64,000 bases of DNA, from assembly GCA_012934845.2 (NCBI GenBank), contig WNNJ02002090.1:42775-106774 (forward strand). The letters run 5' to 3'. The stretch is from Pomphorhynchus laevis. Its lineage: Eukaryota; Acanthocephala; Palaeacanthocephala; Echinorhynchida; Pomphorhynchidae. Both the position numbers and the translations under genes were made by a program. Numbering within the stretch: position 1 is the stretch's first letter; every line of letters begins with the position of its first letter. Below are positions 43,747 through 56,257 of this stretch, one piece after another. Below the pieces are notes generated by a model. It was not told the DNA's origin. It was given only the letters and a program-made list of their open reading frames with translations, and made no database searches.

Positions 43747-44361
43747 ATGAAATTAGGGGGACAACCTGACTTTATATTTAAAATCGTGCTGACGGGTGAT
43801 TCCGGTGTCGGTAAAAGTTGTTTAGTAAATAAATTTACAAGGAACGAATTCAGTTTCGAAAGTCGAAGTACTATTGGAGTTGAATTTTCAAGCCACATAG
43901 TCACGATCGAGGGTAAAATTGTGAAAGTACAAATATGGGATACGGCTGGCCAAGAAAGATTTATGTCCATAACAAAAGCCTATTACCGTAATGCATTTGG
44001 AGCCTTGCTGGTCTACGATATTACAAAGTTAGCTACCTTTCAACATTTAGACCAATGGCTAAAAGAGATTAGGGAGCACGCAGATCCAGATGCAGTCGTA
44101 ATTCTGGTCGGCAACAAAAGCGATCTGCGTCATCTCCGAGCAGTTATGTCAGAAGATGCCGAGGCATATGCAGACGCAAACAACTTAATATTTATGGAAG
44201 CGTCTGCATGCGATTCTACAAGTGTCGATAATGCATTTATGGATTTAATTCGTGAAGTCTATGCCATATTTTCGAAACGTGCACGTGAAACTAAAGAAAA
44301 TGTTTCTTTGACTAAACCGCCTAGTAATTCAGATATTTCTAAAAGTGGTTGTTGTAGCTGA
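43747..44361 (+). CDS. Rab11-like small GTPase, right copy
   Basis: 204 residues with all GTPase motifs intact ([30 protein letters not shown]) and the C-terminal GCCS prenylation motif. I see only two coding differences from the left copy, and both change the protein: Ile150 to Met just before EASA, and Asn159 to Ser in the DSTNV word that is nearly invariant in Rab11. Flanking DNA is almost identical for kilobases, so both copies should carry the same regulatory sequence. It may be an active second gene or the start of decay. Confidence 0.9.
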   Translation: MKLGGQPDFIFKIVLTGDSGVGKSCLVNKFTRNEFSFESRSTIGVEFSSHIVTIEGKIVKVQIWDTAGQERFMSITKAYYRNAFGALLVYDITKLATFQHLDQWLKEIREHADPDAVVILVGNKSDLRHLRAVMSEDAEAYADANNLIFMEASACDSTSVDNAFMDLIREVYAIFSKRARETKENVSLTKPPSNSDISKSGCCS

Positions 44362-45903
44362 TTTTAATATTTTAATGATTTTATTATAATTTCTTTTTGT
44401 ACCTTTTTCTTAGTTAAAACTTATAATTGCACTCCTTTTTATAATCTGTTTAAGCAAATATCAATTTGATAGTATTGCCTAGTATTACAGGCGAACTTAA
44501 GTTAATCGTTTCATCTCTAATTAATTTCGGTCAGCCAATTTGAAAATGATTCTATTTGACTAGCAAATAGTTTGATTCCATCAGACTGCAACGTCTCATT
44601 ATCGTTTAAACGTATGGCTTAAACAGGCTGGTAACATCGGGATTATAAAGTATTTTGGCATCATTAGTGGCTTAGTTTACCATTGCTTCTTCATCACCCT
44701 TATTTTTTAAGAAAATAAATCTTATTTCATAAGAAATCTGTTTAATAAAGACAAGCCTATGCTAGTAGCTTCCGGTAAATGGAAAAATCAGCAGTACATG
44801 ACTATATCAGCAGTAAGTTTCTGTTTGCTGACAATTAGAAGGATGAATTGATATCTCTGAAAAATACACGCTTTTCAACATCTGATCTAAGCTCTATTCT
44901 GTATTTAAGCAAATTGTTCTTATATTCTTTATGAGATTTCATCATATTTAATATCATTTCATACGATAAAAGTAATAAATGTAACTCGCTTGTGTTTAAC
45001 AATAGCAAGATTAAAGGAAAATAGGTAAAATTGAAATTTATTATGTAGAAAAGTGGAAAAATTATAATAAATTATATTGTAACATATTTAATAACAACTT
45101 AACTAATTAAATTGTTATATTGATTTGATTTGCTTGAATCAAATAATAAAAATTGTTAATTTGAGTACGCAGTATCACGAAGAATCCTGGCCGCAGTTGA
45201 TATATAATTGTGTATATTATTTTTATCTAATTTGTTACTCGATTTGATTTCTGTTAAGAAATTTTTAAATTTTATAAGTCAATGCCTGAAATTTTTCAAA
45301 ATCCATTTATATATAATGTATTCATATTCGCATTGCATATTGATGTTCTCATGGCCTATCAATATTAACATGACCTATTAATATTCGCATATCCTATTAA
45401 TATGTGCATAGACTATTGATATTCACATATCCAATTATTATTTGCATATCATGAATATAAATATTGCAAAATACTCACCCCTACCACGACCGTTTATTCT
45501 ATTGTACATGTATATACTGTTTTCAACATTGCTTCTCTCTATCTCACTTATTCACCTGCCACTTCCACGCAACTAAAGTCTTAATGAAATTGACTGTCTT
45601 CCCCGATCTTAAACCAAGTTCATTCCAATACGTAATCTTGCTCATTATTTGATGATTCTTTGACCATATTTTTACAAGTATCCAATGTTTTGTTTTTCCA
45701 ACATTTACATACACTCAAACTTCCATATCACTTTGTATCCCTAGATGATCAACATAATCTGCCCCCCCCCAATGATTCTATGGTCTATCTACATACCAAA
45801 TTTCAACACTGGATATAGTTCCTTCTTTATGTCTCATTTTTCATGACTATTCATTTGTGTATATTTTGCCCAAAGCAGAGATGCAAAATTGTTTTAATAA
45901 ATT
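44362..45903. other. Rab 3' flank, right copy
   Basis: Matches 35618-37159, including the degenerate 20-bp repeats at 45304-45465 and a C-run at 45762-45770. No gene. Confidence 0.4.
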
Positions 45904-46139
45904 ATCTGGATTAATAGAGAATTATTGGCACTGGATCAAAGGAAAGAGGAATATGTTTTTATTGATATTTCGCTAATCTCTGTTAGCATCTTCAGAAAAT
46001 TACTTAATTTTAAAATAAAGTAATCTTCTGAAGATGCTAGCAAAGGTTATCGAAATATCAATAAAACATTTTCCTCTTTTCTTTGATCCACCTCCAATAA
46101 ATTCTTTATAAATAATGGATCATTATCAACGATTTAAAA
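45904..46139. mobile_element. Palindromic MITE-like element, short variant (right copy)
   Basis: Duplicate of 37160-37395 with the same inverted arms (TTATTGGCACTGGATCAAAG). Confidence 0.7.
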
Positions 46140-46816
46140 TTATATACATTAATATTCGCATATCCTATTAATATTTGCATATCCTATTAATATTATCATG
46201 GTATATTAATATTATCATGGCCTATTAATATTATCATGGCCTATTAATATCGCATAGTCTATCAATATTCGCATGCCAATTAATATTCTTATGACCTATC
46301 ATGCAGAATTGCTTTCGGATCAAATATAACTAATTAACTGCGAACCGAGCCCAAGAATGTAAGAAACACTGAATTTATTATTTTGGATATTTCGACTGTA
46401 CTTTGCATTCTTTTTCAATTATAAGTATGCTATATTTAACGAAGAATAGTAATTATCATGGCCTATTGATATTCTCATGGCCTACTAATATCCGTATGTT
46501 CTATCCATATGGATTTTGCCTTAAAAGACTATACTCACAAGAACTTTATTATATTTAGGTTTAACGTAACTTTCAATTTTAAAGTCAATTTAAAACAGTT
46601 TTCGGTAGTTTATACACTTTTGTTCAACCATTAATACTATATGCTAAAGCATTCATTCGTATTTTAAAAATCAGTGTGGTAGTTTATTAGACTTCGTTCG
46701 AACGGTCATCTTTACATCTTACATTCAGTGTTATTACAAACTTTGCTATCATTTTGGTTTTGTTGTTTGGGGTAATTTCTACATTGAAGCTTTAATTTTA
46801 TTGCTTCATCATAAAA
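46140..46816. repeat. Degenerate TATTAATATT..CATGGCC repeats (right copy)
   Basis: Duplicate of 37396-38072; no coding potential. Confidence 0.5.
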
Positions 46817-48109
46817 TTAAGAGTATAAATTCAGGTTTATTTCTAAAATCCGATTACACCTATCTCGTAGAAGATCAATCTGATTTAAAGAAATGGGATT
46901 AGGACTGGGTAATGAATCTATTGCTTGCGACCGCAAATCTTTCAAACGTTTATACAGATCAGTAATGTACATAGTAGATCTTTTACTGTCTAGATACCCA
47001 TTGATTAATTTCAAGTACAGTAACCAGTTCACAATGGAAAGAATTGATGTACCGGAATTGAGCATTAATTGTTCAATAGTTAATGGTAGAAAATCAGGAC
47101 ATTGAAGAATTTTATGAACATATTGATAATTGGCTTTATCATTTAACAGTTCATTTCTTAGTAGATCGATTAGAAATGCCCTTATCTTATCGCTTGATTG
47201 GCTGCTACTTCCTTTACAGGCCTCTTCAATCAAGTTTAAAATTACTATACGCCTGTCGTTTGTCGATATAACATGGGAAAATATCTGGATCCATAACTTG
47301 TGAGCTGTTTTTCTATTCAACAGTATTAGCATTGCATCAATTGAGCGCAGCATTTCAATTAGAAACTTACATATCAAGGGATAATATTCACTCATCGGTT
47401 CGTATTTGTCATGGATTGGACTGCTTATTATATCGTTGTATACTTGTTCTATTACATTTACAATTTCAGTTTCATTCGCTGTAGGCAAATAATTAGATAG
47501 AAAAGGCAAGATTAAAAGTGATTTAAATTGTTTTGTGTATATTAAAGGTACCATAGTTGAAATTGATTTTACTAACTTTTCAATATCCTTGGAAAACGGC
47601 CGGTGAATTATGATGCTTTCACCGTCTTCACGATAAAATTTGTTGAATATATGCGCAAATACATTAAAATAGCACTTATCGGATAGGGTTATACATACCG
47701 TTATAGGCAGTGATAGCAACAGCTGCTGGCTTGTAAGCTCCTGTATTTGAGGAAATCGAATTAAGAGATTAGGACTGTATATTTGACAAAGACATTCTTC
47801 AATGCCTGCTTTTATTGCTTCTTCTGCTCCCCTAACCTGAGCTATGCTTTCAAGCGTAAAAATGTAATCGGCTATAATTGCTGGTTTTATTTCTAAAGGC
47901 AATGATCTAATAAGCTGAGGACTTATTGACATGTATAATGAACATGCGTTAATGTCGTTCAAGTGAGTAGAAATAAATCCAAATAGAACAATAAGAGTAT
48001 CTCGCGCATTTGACTTGCATATATCTTTAATACAAGCTAGTAAAGTTTCACCCTCTGCTGGCCATTTATCAACTAAGATCAAAAATGTATCCCAACTGTT
48101 GGACGTCAC
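46817..48109 (-). CDS. Glomulin-like protein (helical-repeat SCF regulator), N-terminus incomplete
   Basis: An open frame of 430 codons, all alpha-helical in character with no signal or membrane segment. The pattern resembles glomulin, a HEAT-like protein that binds RBX1 and restrains cullin-RING ligases. Examples are ETLLACIKDI near the start, SLYMSISPQLIRSLPLE (compare ALSTLWNQLSLLP) and the C-terminal AFLIDLLRNELL, then QLMLNSGTSILSIVNWLLYL (compare DRIMASLNLLRYL). The first codon of the frame is GTG after a stop; the first ATG is codon 60. The N-terminus is therefore probably on an upstream exon (AG acceptor at ATTAAAG just before GTG). Human glomulin is 594 residues. A truncated 3' copy lies at 38073-38337. 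The family call rests on eye alignment and is tentative. Confidence 0.5.
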   Translation of the reverse strand: MTSNSWDTFLILVDKWPAEGETLLACIKDICKSNARDTLIVLFGFISTHLNDINACSLYMSISPQLIRSLPLEIKPAIIADYIFTLESIAQVRGAEEAIKAGIEECLCQIYSPNLLIRFPQIQELTSQQLLLSLPITVCITLSDKCYFNVFAHIFNKFYREDGESIIIHRPFSKDIEKLVKSISTMVPLIYTKQFKSLLILPFLSNYLPTANETEIVNVIEQVYNDIISSPIHDKYEPMSEYYPLICKFLIEMLRSIDAMLILLNRKTAHKLWIQIFSHVISTNDRRIVILNLIEEACKGSSSQSSDKIRAFLIDLLRNELLNDKANYQYVHKILQCPDFLPLTIEQLMLNSGTSILSIVNWLLYLKLINGYLDSKRSTMYITDLYKRLKDLRSQAIDSLPSPNPISLNQIDLLRDRCNRILEINLNLYS

Positions 48110-49741
48110 TTTAATTTATAGAAAAAATACAAATTTATAGCTTTCCTGAAAGAAAGGCTGTAGACAGTCAAAATTTACACCTTTAAAAATACAATATGTC
48201 TTGTAGCTTTAAAAGTTCAATATCAAAATTGATATTGATTTACACATTCATATCGATTGACAACATAAATTAATGTTGTCAATCGATATAAATTATAAAA
48301 TTGATATAAATTAATTAAAAGAAAAATAATGAACCTGATTATTAATTTAATTAATTTGTGATTGTTAATTTAATTTTCAAAAGTTATAAAAATTATGTAA
48401 TTTTGCAAATTAATAAATATAATTAGAAATAGGTAAATAGTTACCTAATTAGAAATTGACCGATGAATTAAAATTAAATTATATATAAATGATTAGGAAA
48501 GAAACAAAAGGAGATAAGGCAGAATTAATTCATTATATCATCATTATGGCAGATGCTGCCATTTCACCATATTGTGGATCATCTTGTGAAAAATTTTCGT
48601 TTTTTAATTGTCTAGGAGTTTTTATATTTATACATTCAGTCGTAAAAAGTACAAAATTATTTAAAAAGTATTTGAGAATTGAAAAAGTTACTTTCAGTTA
48701 CTTTTATTCGTAAAAGTAACTGAAAACAAAAACATAACAGAAAAAGCGGCTCATTTGTATTGCATAAACCAAAACTCATATAAAATGAAAATTAAACAGA
48801 AAATAAATAACAATAAAAAATTATAATTTTTATATGAAAGTATAAAAGTTTTTATATGCAAGTTTTTTAATTAAACTTGAATATGTTAAATCAATAATAA
48901 AGTGTATATGTTCACATAAATTAATATAAAAATATATAATTTATTATAAATAATTATAAAATAATAATGATTAATGATTAATCATATGAACAAGCTAGTA
49001 ATATATCTTTAAATTGTAATCAGCTATATTATTGAGAATAAAAAATAATCCTTTTAAAAATAACCATTATTTCTTATGGTTAATTTTTTATAGTTTTATA
49101 AATTTACATGAATAAAGAACATTTCGATAATGAAATATTGATTTTTTGCCTTTTTGGATTTGAGAAGTTTTGTATCTTCTCAAATAGCTCGTATGTGAAG
49201 AATGAAAATTTGATTAAATAAGTAATCCCAACCTTCCAAAAAATACAATATTTTGATTGCAAAATATTGTAATTTTATAATTACGGTGAGTATATAAATT
49301 TGATGATTTAATAAAAATAAATTAAATACTTTGTAAAGTTGTCGACTTTATCAAATTTTTACATTTATACCACTCCAATCTAATTAGAATTTTAGAAATT
49401 AGAAATTGGTCGATAAATATATTGAATATAATGGATTAGAAAAAAAACGATTAGAAAAATGTAATCGATAAAAACGGTAGAATTGCTGAAATGTGGATTA
49501 AACTATTTTGAGACTTAATATAACAACATATATTAATTTTAAAGATGTAAAAAATAACGTTTCAACTTCAAATTAATTTTTTATAATTTTCGTTGGAATA
49601 AAATGTGAACATTAAGTTCAACACTAAGTGTGTGGAATCTCGGTTGACCCAATCATAAAAAAGAATTAATTATTTGTTGATTTTGATAATCAACAAATAT
49701 TATAAATCTCATTATAATTTTTTAGACAGTTCTTGATTGTA
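48110..49741. other. Intergenic, no gene recognised
   Basis: AT-rich. A hairpin at about 48250-48290 (ATCGATTGACAACAT and complement) is visible. The small frame at 48489-48713 has no recognisable feature. An upstream exon of the glomulin-like gene would lie here but I cannot define it. Confidence 0.4.
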
Positions 49742-52700
49742 AAAAACAATGTCCGAAGCAAAGTTCTTGTACATCCTCATCATCTTGGTCGTCAACTTAT
49801 CACCAGCCTACCATGTTCTTGCCCTTTGGAGCCGTCGCCAGAATTCTGGAAGCATTTCAGCGTTGGATGGCGATGCTAACGTTTTAGAGGAGATATGAAG
49901 TTGCCGGGAATTCATTGTGGAGTGAATTCTCGGTAACTTGCTTTAATCTTTTTCCTATCTCCTTCACAAGATTCAAAGCCGAAGAGCCCAGTGATCCATA
50001 GTTATCCACTCCATAAGGGCAAAATGTATAGTACATCGTCAAGTCGGCATATTTCAGCCGTTTTCGCTCTTCGGCGTATGAAGATGCTTCGCCCGCTACT
50101 CTGGTTGCGCTCCTAACATTGCAGGCTGCTAGGGTGTCCACGCAGGTGGCGTCCCATATCAAACATTTCCCTCCACGCCAAGGGAAATTGATGACTTAAT
50201 CTGGACGTCTACAGTCCGATTTGCATACGTTGAATGGCTCTAAATGTTTGGGGCGTTGACGGTGTTGATGACTCTGTTTATCAGTGAATATATTTCCGTG
50301 TTTCCTGAAGAAATCTGCCTATCGAAATTCTGCATACCAATCCGTGTCATACTGACTCATCGATATATGTTCCACAGTGACATGTGTGTGGAGTACATGC
50401 AGGAAAACTGAGTCTTAGGGAAATGTTTAGTCTCACAATCTCGTCATCAAGCAAAGTTCCCAGGGTATCAATCAGAACTATGTTGAGCCAAGCACTCGAC
50501 TTGCTGGTGGAGACCGCCATAATTTTCACTCGAGATGCCTCGCCTTCTGAACCTTTAATTAAAGATTCATAAGCTCGTGTGACGAGGGGAGTGTCTCAAG
50601 CGGATTGTTTATAACTATTAGTCGGTTCCTCATTGAGACCCGTCTTGGCCAACTAAGTTGAGTAGCCAGCGTCAAAATATGGGCAATGTGTAGAGTTATT
50701 CAGAAGAATGTTGACGCAGTCCTTCGTTGTTACTACAGACGATAAAAAATCCGGAAGAGCAATGTCTGCTAAACTGCGGATCCCCAAACCACCGAACGGC
50801 ACGGACAATGAAGCTTGAGGCCAAGCATTGTTCGTTATTGCCCAATTTGTGATGTGAGATAAATATTTTTTAGGACACCGTCAAGCTTATAAAGTTACGC
50901 GTTTATGTTGAAGCAAGGAGTTGTACGAAACCTATAATGCCGTCTGGGCATGTAAAGGCAGTTCTTTACAAGGAAACGTGCCTCGTGGTGACGAAGCTCG
51001 CAAATCCTAGTGCCCATCAATACCAATTGCTCATCACTCTGGGCCAACTCCATCGGTGAATTCTTTTCAAAGACAACGCTTCCAATGATTTGCAAATTTT
51101 GCCGTTCAATCACTTTTATGTTTGGAAGCTACAGATGAAAAGGTTGTAATCATCAATTCAATTTCATGCTCTTCCATATTCAGGAACATGAGCTCACATT
51201 TGCCAGCAATAAGCTCTATACCTACTCGGTTGGCTGCTGCCCAAATCATCTCCAAAAACGTAAAAATATAATTAGCACAACATACGCATCTTTTCCGAGC
51301 GTTGCGTCGTTTAAGCACCACGCATTAAAGGTGGATTGAAGGAAGTGCAAAATAGAATTTACTGCTAAAGCAAAACCAATTGAACCAAGGGGATCACCCT
51401 ATTGAACGCCTGTTTTTGACCGAATAATTTGGTCTTCATAAACAGAGGGTGTCTGAGAGCCGTATAAAAAACGAAAATATGTAAATGCTTCTGGAACGTA
51501 GTCTTTTACTGCTTCGAGAAGCACTCCACGATCTATGGTGTTAAAATAATTTCGAAAGTATATTTTGAGAACAACTGTCGGGTGTTGACAGTTCATTATG
51601 AATGATCGGACTGAGTGAGCAATCGCTTCTGCTCCACAGAGTGTACATTACCATAATTGATATGGACGGAGGTAATCACTTACTTTTTGTGATATCTTTA
51701 CACCAGTACCTTTGCAGCAATTCGACGGAGTGTGCTTCCGATTGCGATTGGGTAATCCCGCCATTCTTTTTTATTGAGTACACATAAGGACGCTGAAAAG
51801 AAAAGCTGCACTTCTTCCACGACGAGATCACCACTGACAAAACCATCGATTACACGATATAGAGCGAGTTCCAGAAACGTAACTGCGTCTCTTAGCTATA
51901 TAGCTCATATATTTCAAATGTTGATGGCGAAGGCAATCCATTCCGTGTCCCGAACCATTGGGGAAACTCGAAATGGCCATTCTTATCTCGAAAAAGTTGG
52001 AATAACTTGAATTTGCTGGATAGTTCTGAGGAATGAAACTATCTCTCGCGTGTGAAAAGAAGTGAATTTCCTTAAGGGTCTGAAAGGAACTCTCTACATT
52101 GTCAGCAACGGAGTCAAATGATGTGAGCAGCCTACAGCACGGCGAACATCACAGTCCGTAGTTTGATGGAAACTCGCTAGCTCAAGGTTTTTGGGGCCTT
52201 CGAGTGGGCATTATTTTTCATTGGTATATAGGGGTCCGGTTGTTGGGAAATCTTAAGGAATCCATCATCAAATTTCAAAATTATATGCTTGATGATAGAT
52301 GTAAGGAGGAATCGCTCGGATGATTTACCCGAGAGAAAGTGAACAAACGAAGCCAGCTTGTAGGACTGTCCTCATCCGCACAGTTATTTAAGAGGCGGAT
52401 AAATGCCTTGGCTGTTTAATATCTAGCACCCTTCGGTTTTTTTTTTCAAAACCGATTTAGAGAGATGCTGAGACAACTGATTTAAGGAGGGTATATTGTT
52501 CAATTTTACGTCATGTAGATCTGTGTTATTTGCAGGTTGTTGAGGTTCTAATCCAGAAAATGTACGACCAAACCACTCACACGTCAAACGAATGGGTCAG
52601 TGAACCCGAAATTTTCCAAATTTAGTGATTCTACAAGAATCACAAAATTCGACAGGGACATATTGAGCGGAGTGGGTAGCGTCAGACTGAGGAGACACAG

Positions 52701-52975
52701 ACCCGGTAAGATGTGGATCACTTATCCTATGTGTGTATGACGATCCAGCAGCGGTTGATGATTGTCATCAACCAGATAACACGGTTGAAGTCATTTGGGA
52801 TGACTTCCCTGTTTATATACGTAGTCTGCCTCCGTAGATTTTGTTATGTCCTTCGCGGATTCGTATATGTTGTGTCCGCTAGTCAGAGCCGCGATTTAGT
52901 TTTCTCTGGCTTATTAAATTTTTTCGTGATTTTTTATCTCTCAATAACTTTTCAAGTTGGCGAGCGAAGCTAGCC
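49742..52975 (-). mobile_element. LINE with zinc finger, RT and C-terminal RLE-like region, broken
   Basis: A minus-strand non-LTR element of about 3.2 kb, visibly less AT-rich than its surroundings. From its 5' side: a finger-like TCEWFGRTFSGLE (about 52600) followed by SLNQLSQHLSKSVLKKKPKG; the RT palm FRNYFNTIDRGVLLEAVKDY with GSQTPSVYEDQIIRSKTGVQ (51399-51596), where QQGDPLG would follow; KCELMFLN (about 51180); DIVRLNISLRLSFPACTPHT; the zinc knuckle; and IWDATCVDTLAACNVRSATR (about 50150). The 3' end, near 49745, is shared with the 27.0-kb copy. Many stops and shifts interrupt it. An N-terminal finger, RT and C-terminal knuckle plus nuclease is the layout of the R2/NeSL-type LINEs; the exact clade is not assigned. 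Confidence 0.75.
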
Positions 52976-55900
52976 GACAATCTGCAACCTTAATCTGCAA
53001 CGTGAATCTGCAAAGTGTATATTTCAAAAAAATCTGACAAAATTTAAAGTCAAAATATCAATTGTGTTTTTTAATTAGAAAATTTAAGATATTGTAATAT
53101 CTGCTATTCGAATTCAAAATCATCAAGGATTTGCTATTTATACAAAATACTTAAAATTAGGAACAAAAAAATGAAATTAAAGAAAACAAATATAAAATGT
53201 AACAAAAATGTCATTAAAAAGAAATATTAGTTTTGAATATTAGTATTGAATAAATATTAGTTGACTGACAAGAGAAATCATTTTGATATTTTACTAGTAA
53301 CTACAAAAGCATCTTCAGAAAATTAACTTTAATTTCCTGGGTTAACTTTCTGAAGATGTTTGTAGTTACTAGTAAAATATCAAAATGATTTTTCTTGTCG
53401 TTTAACTATATCTGATAGTTCCTGGAAATTAAAAAAAATTAAAATGCAGATCAGGATGGATATACATATATTTCTAATAAAACGAAACAAAATGTAATTT
53501 TGAGATTCATTCAGGCTACATTAAATATTTGAAGTATTTAATATGATATTAACTGCGTTTTTATTCAAATATTTATAATATAATGATGATATAATATCTT
53601 ATGTTTAAAAGATATACAAGAAGAGGAAATAGATACTAAAATATAAAACTAATATTTGTGAGTTAAAGTATAAATATGATAAATGAATTATTTAGTATTT
53701 TATACTTTAATCTTTAAGTCAGTATCATGTGTGTCAAAAAATTAATTATCAGAGCAGCGGTAGTTACCATAAACGACCGTTGAGGATAGTCATTCCTTGA
53801 TGATAATGGTCGTTACCATACTCAGCAAACAATAAACCTTGTATTTACTATTGAATATATGCATTTGCTATATACTATATGCATTTGATAATAGAATAAA
53901 TTAATTGAATAAATTCTATCATATGATGGAATAGAAGCTTTTTTAAATTAACCTTATGATTTAAAATCAGTATAGGATGTGGTATATAGCTTTTAACAAT
54001 TGATCACGAAATAAACTATAAAACCCTCTTATACGAAGGGTCCAATTACTGAAGCTATCCCACCATAAAATCTGGCTTAGTATCTATGCCTATTAAGCAT
54101 TCAGTCAAAACCGTTGTGTAATTGGACTCATCTTCTTAAAGACGGCGATGATTTATCAACATAATAAGTAAAAAAAATAACTTTTAAACTGCTAACCATA
54201 ATTTGCAAAATACAAATACCTCATGCAAAACATGTAAGGTGTTCCGATAAGTAAGTTATGATGTTTTCTTTAAAGAATATACTACACGTCAATGATATAT
54301 AAATATCATTCTAATACGAACAGATTCTTTAAATGTTCATGTTGTGATATACGCCGTGCGAAATTAAACAAACTAAAGGGGCAGATACAGGTGTTAAACA
54401 TGTGTCTAACATGATATGTTAATCATGCTGATCTAGATCGAAATACTAGATAGATAAACTTGCAAGATAAATACTAGATAGATTAGAATGCAAGCAGAGA
54501 CGGTTGGTCAAAATGTTTATCTTTTATGATGAAAGTTGAAATTTACAAAAACTTACTTGAAATTTACAATAACTTACTGCGTTCATAACCGTTAAAATTT
54601 ATATTTAAAATAAAAACCAACAAAATGTATTTATGATGAAATTAAAAATAAACAATTGATTGTTAGCTCATTTGTTATTGATTGAAAAGGATAGTGAAAT
54701 AAAATTTTCTTAAAAATAGTTGTTTCTTAATAAAGTTAATTTAATATTAAATTAAAAATATCGTTTGTTAAAAAACGCTTGTTTAGTAGTGACTTAATTA
54801 CTGATTGAACATGAGATAAATGAACGTTTTTATTAAAAAGTAATCGAAGAAGAACGAAATATTCTGTTCAATTTCTTTTTAATTTTTGTATCTCTCTCTG
54901 TTTTTCAGATTTAGCAGTTTCTCTCTTTGTCTTGATATAGACGAAAACTGCCGATTACATAAACTCTCATACAAAAATTACAGACAGAAAAAGAGTTGTC
55001 TTCGTCATTGCTGCTGCCTTGCCAAAATTGTAATCGCAGTTTCATATTAGTGAAGAAATGACCGCGATTACAAAGCTATTCCCCTCCAATAATTAGACTA
55101 GCGGTGGTGACGTTGGTGGAAGCGACATTAGCAATGAGCGAGTATAGCGAAACCCGATAAAATAGCAATAAAAAAACTTAATTGTGTGCTCGACATGAAT
55201 TATTATACAGGAGTATTGTTGTCAGAGAATAACCCACCTTGTACGGCTTCTGATAATATGTATTGATCTACATAGCCTTCCTGAATTAAACTATGGCTTT
55301 GGATTCGACTTGGACTTAGCCGAGGATAAAAAGTAATCGAATTTTAGATAGCTGACTGTTATCATCAGCAGAACAAAATATTTGACAATAAAAATTTTAA
55401 TAAATAAATTTATCAAATAAATTTATTTGATAAATAAATATTATAATATTATAATAATTTATTATAATAATATTATAATAATATAATATTTTATTTCAAT
55501 ATAATTAATTAACATTTAGATGTGCATCTAAATTTAAACATCTTGTTCAAACCTAAAATTAATTAATATTGTAGATAACTTCAAACATTTAGATGTGCAT
55601 CTTGTTCAAACCTAAAAATAAACTACAAAAAAATCAGTTTTTAAAATTATATAATTAACAGCTTGTTCGGTGATTAAACGGAACGGTCCTTTTTGGATAT
55701 AGTTATCATTAAACATTTTGCTTCATCTTTGCTTATGAGAATCCAAAATATCATTTTAAATATCACATTAAACGAAAAATTTCTAAATAAAAAATATAAA
55801 TCGGAACTTGTTTCAACAAGTGCCGATTGTTCCAACATTAAATGTTGAAATTATAATCATTAAATGATTATTTAAATAATGAAATTATTTTAAAAGATTA

Positions 55901-56257
55901 TTTTTCAACATTTTTATGATAAAAATGCTTGTGTAGTTTACGTTCTAAAATACTATTTTTTCGATTAAAATAATTTTAGTAATTTTATGATTATTAAAGA
56001 GTGATATCTGCATTGGAATCTCTAACTTAATATTTATAATGCATAATGTGTTTATGGGTTATTTCTAGTTCGTAAACATGTTAGGATTACGTTAGGATTA
56101 ATAAGAATCTTGGAAATTATTTAGGATTACATTAGGATTCATCTCAAAATTTCTTTCACACACAAATGTACACAATTAAAATGAATTTTCAATTAGAAAT
56201 GAAAATCATACAATTTGTTTTACACAGAGAACTGTATATTTATGTTCGTTATCTTTA
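52976..56257. other. Intergenic, mostly unassigned
   Basis: AT-rich DNA without a supported gene, apart from the palindrome at 53267-53399. Short TCTGCAAC-type repeats occur at 52980-53015. Positions 53990-54140 and 54880-55200 are less AT-rich and unrecognised. TAGCTGACTGTTATCATCAG at about 55348 resembles the CTGATGATAGC word of other repeats in the window. Confidence 0.4.
53267..53399. mobile_element. Small palindromic element (133 bp)
   Basis: Near-perfect inverted repeat: GACAAGAGAAATCATTTTGA and ATTTTACTAGTAACTACAAA pair with their complements, around a centre of about 14 bp. The arm word AGCATCTTCAGAAAATTAAC is shared with the larger palindromic elements at 0.6, 1.1 and 37.2 kb, suggesting a related family. 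Confidence 0.7.

Larger units (their letters stand above)
38338..47081. repeat. Segmental tandem duplication, right copy (8.74 kb)
   Basis: Same content and order as 28337-38337, but with the segment matching 30775-32021 deleted. At 40777 the frame GKTG runs straight into CATCTGCGGCATTTAAGG. The copy continues without a break into the longer glomulin-like gene at 47082, showing it keeps the original right flank. Confidence 0.95.

Noticed and set aside
46817-48109. Taking the first codon of the 430-codon frame as the true start
   Set aside because: It is GTG directly after an in-frame stop; in an animal gene the N-terminus more likely comes from an upstream exon.
48489-48713. 74-codon frame as a small gene
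   Set aside because: No domain, no supporting splice sites, and composition matches the AT-rich background.
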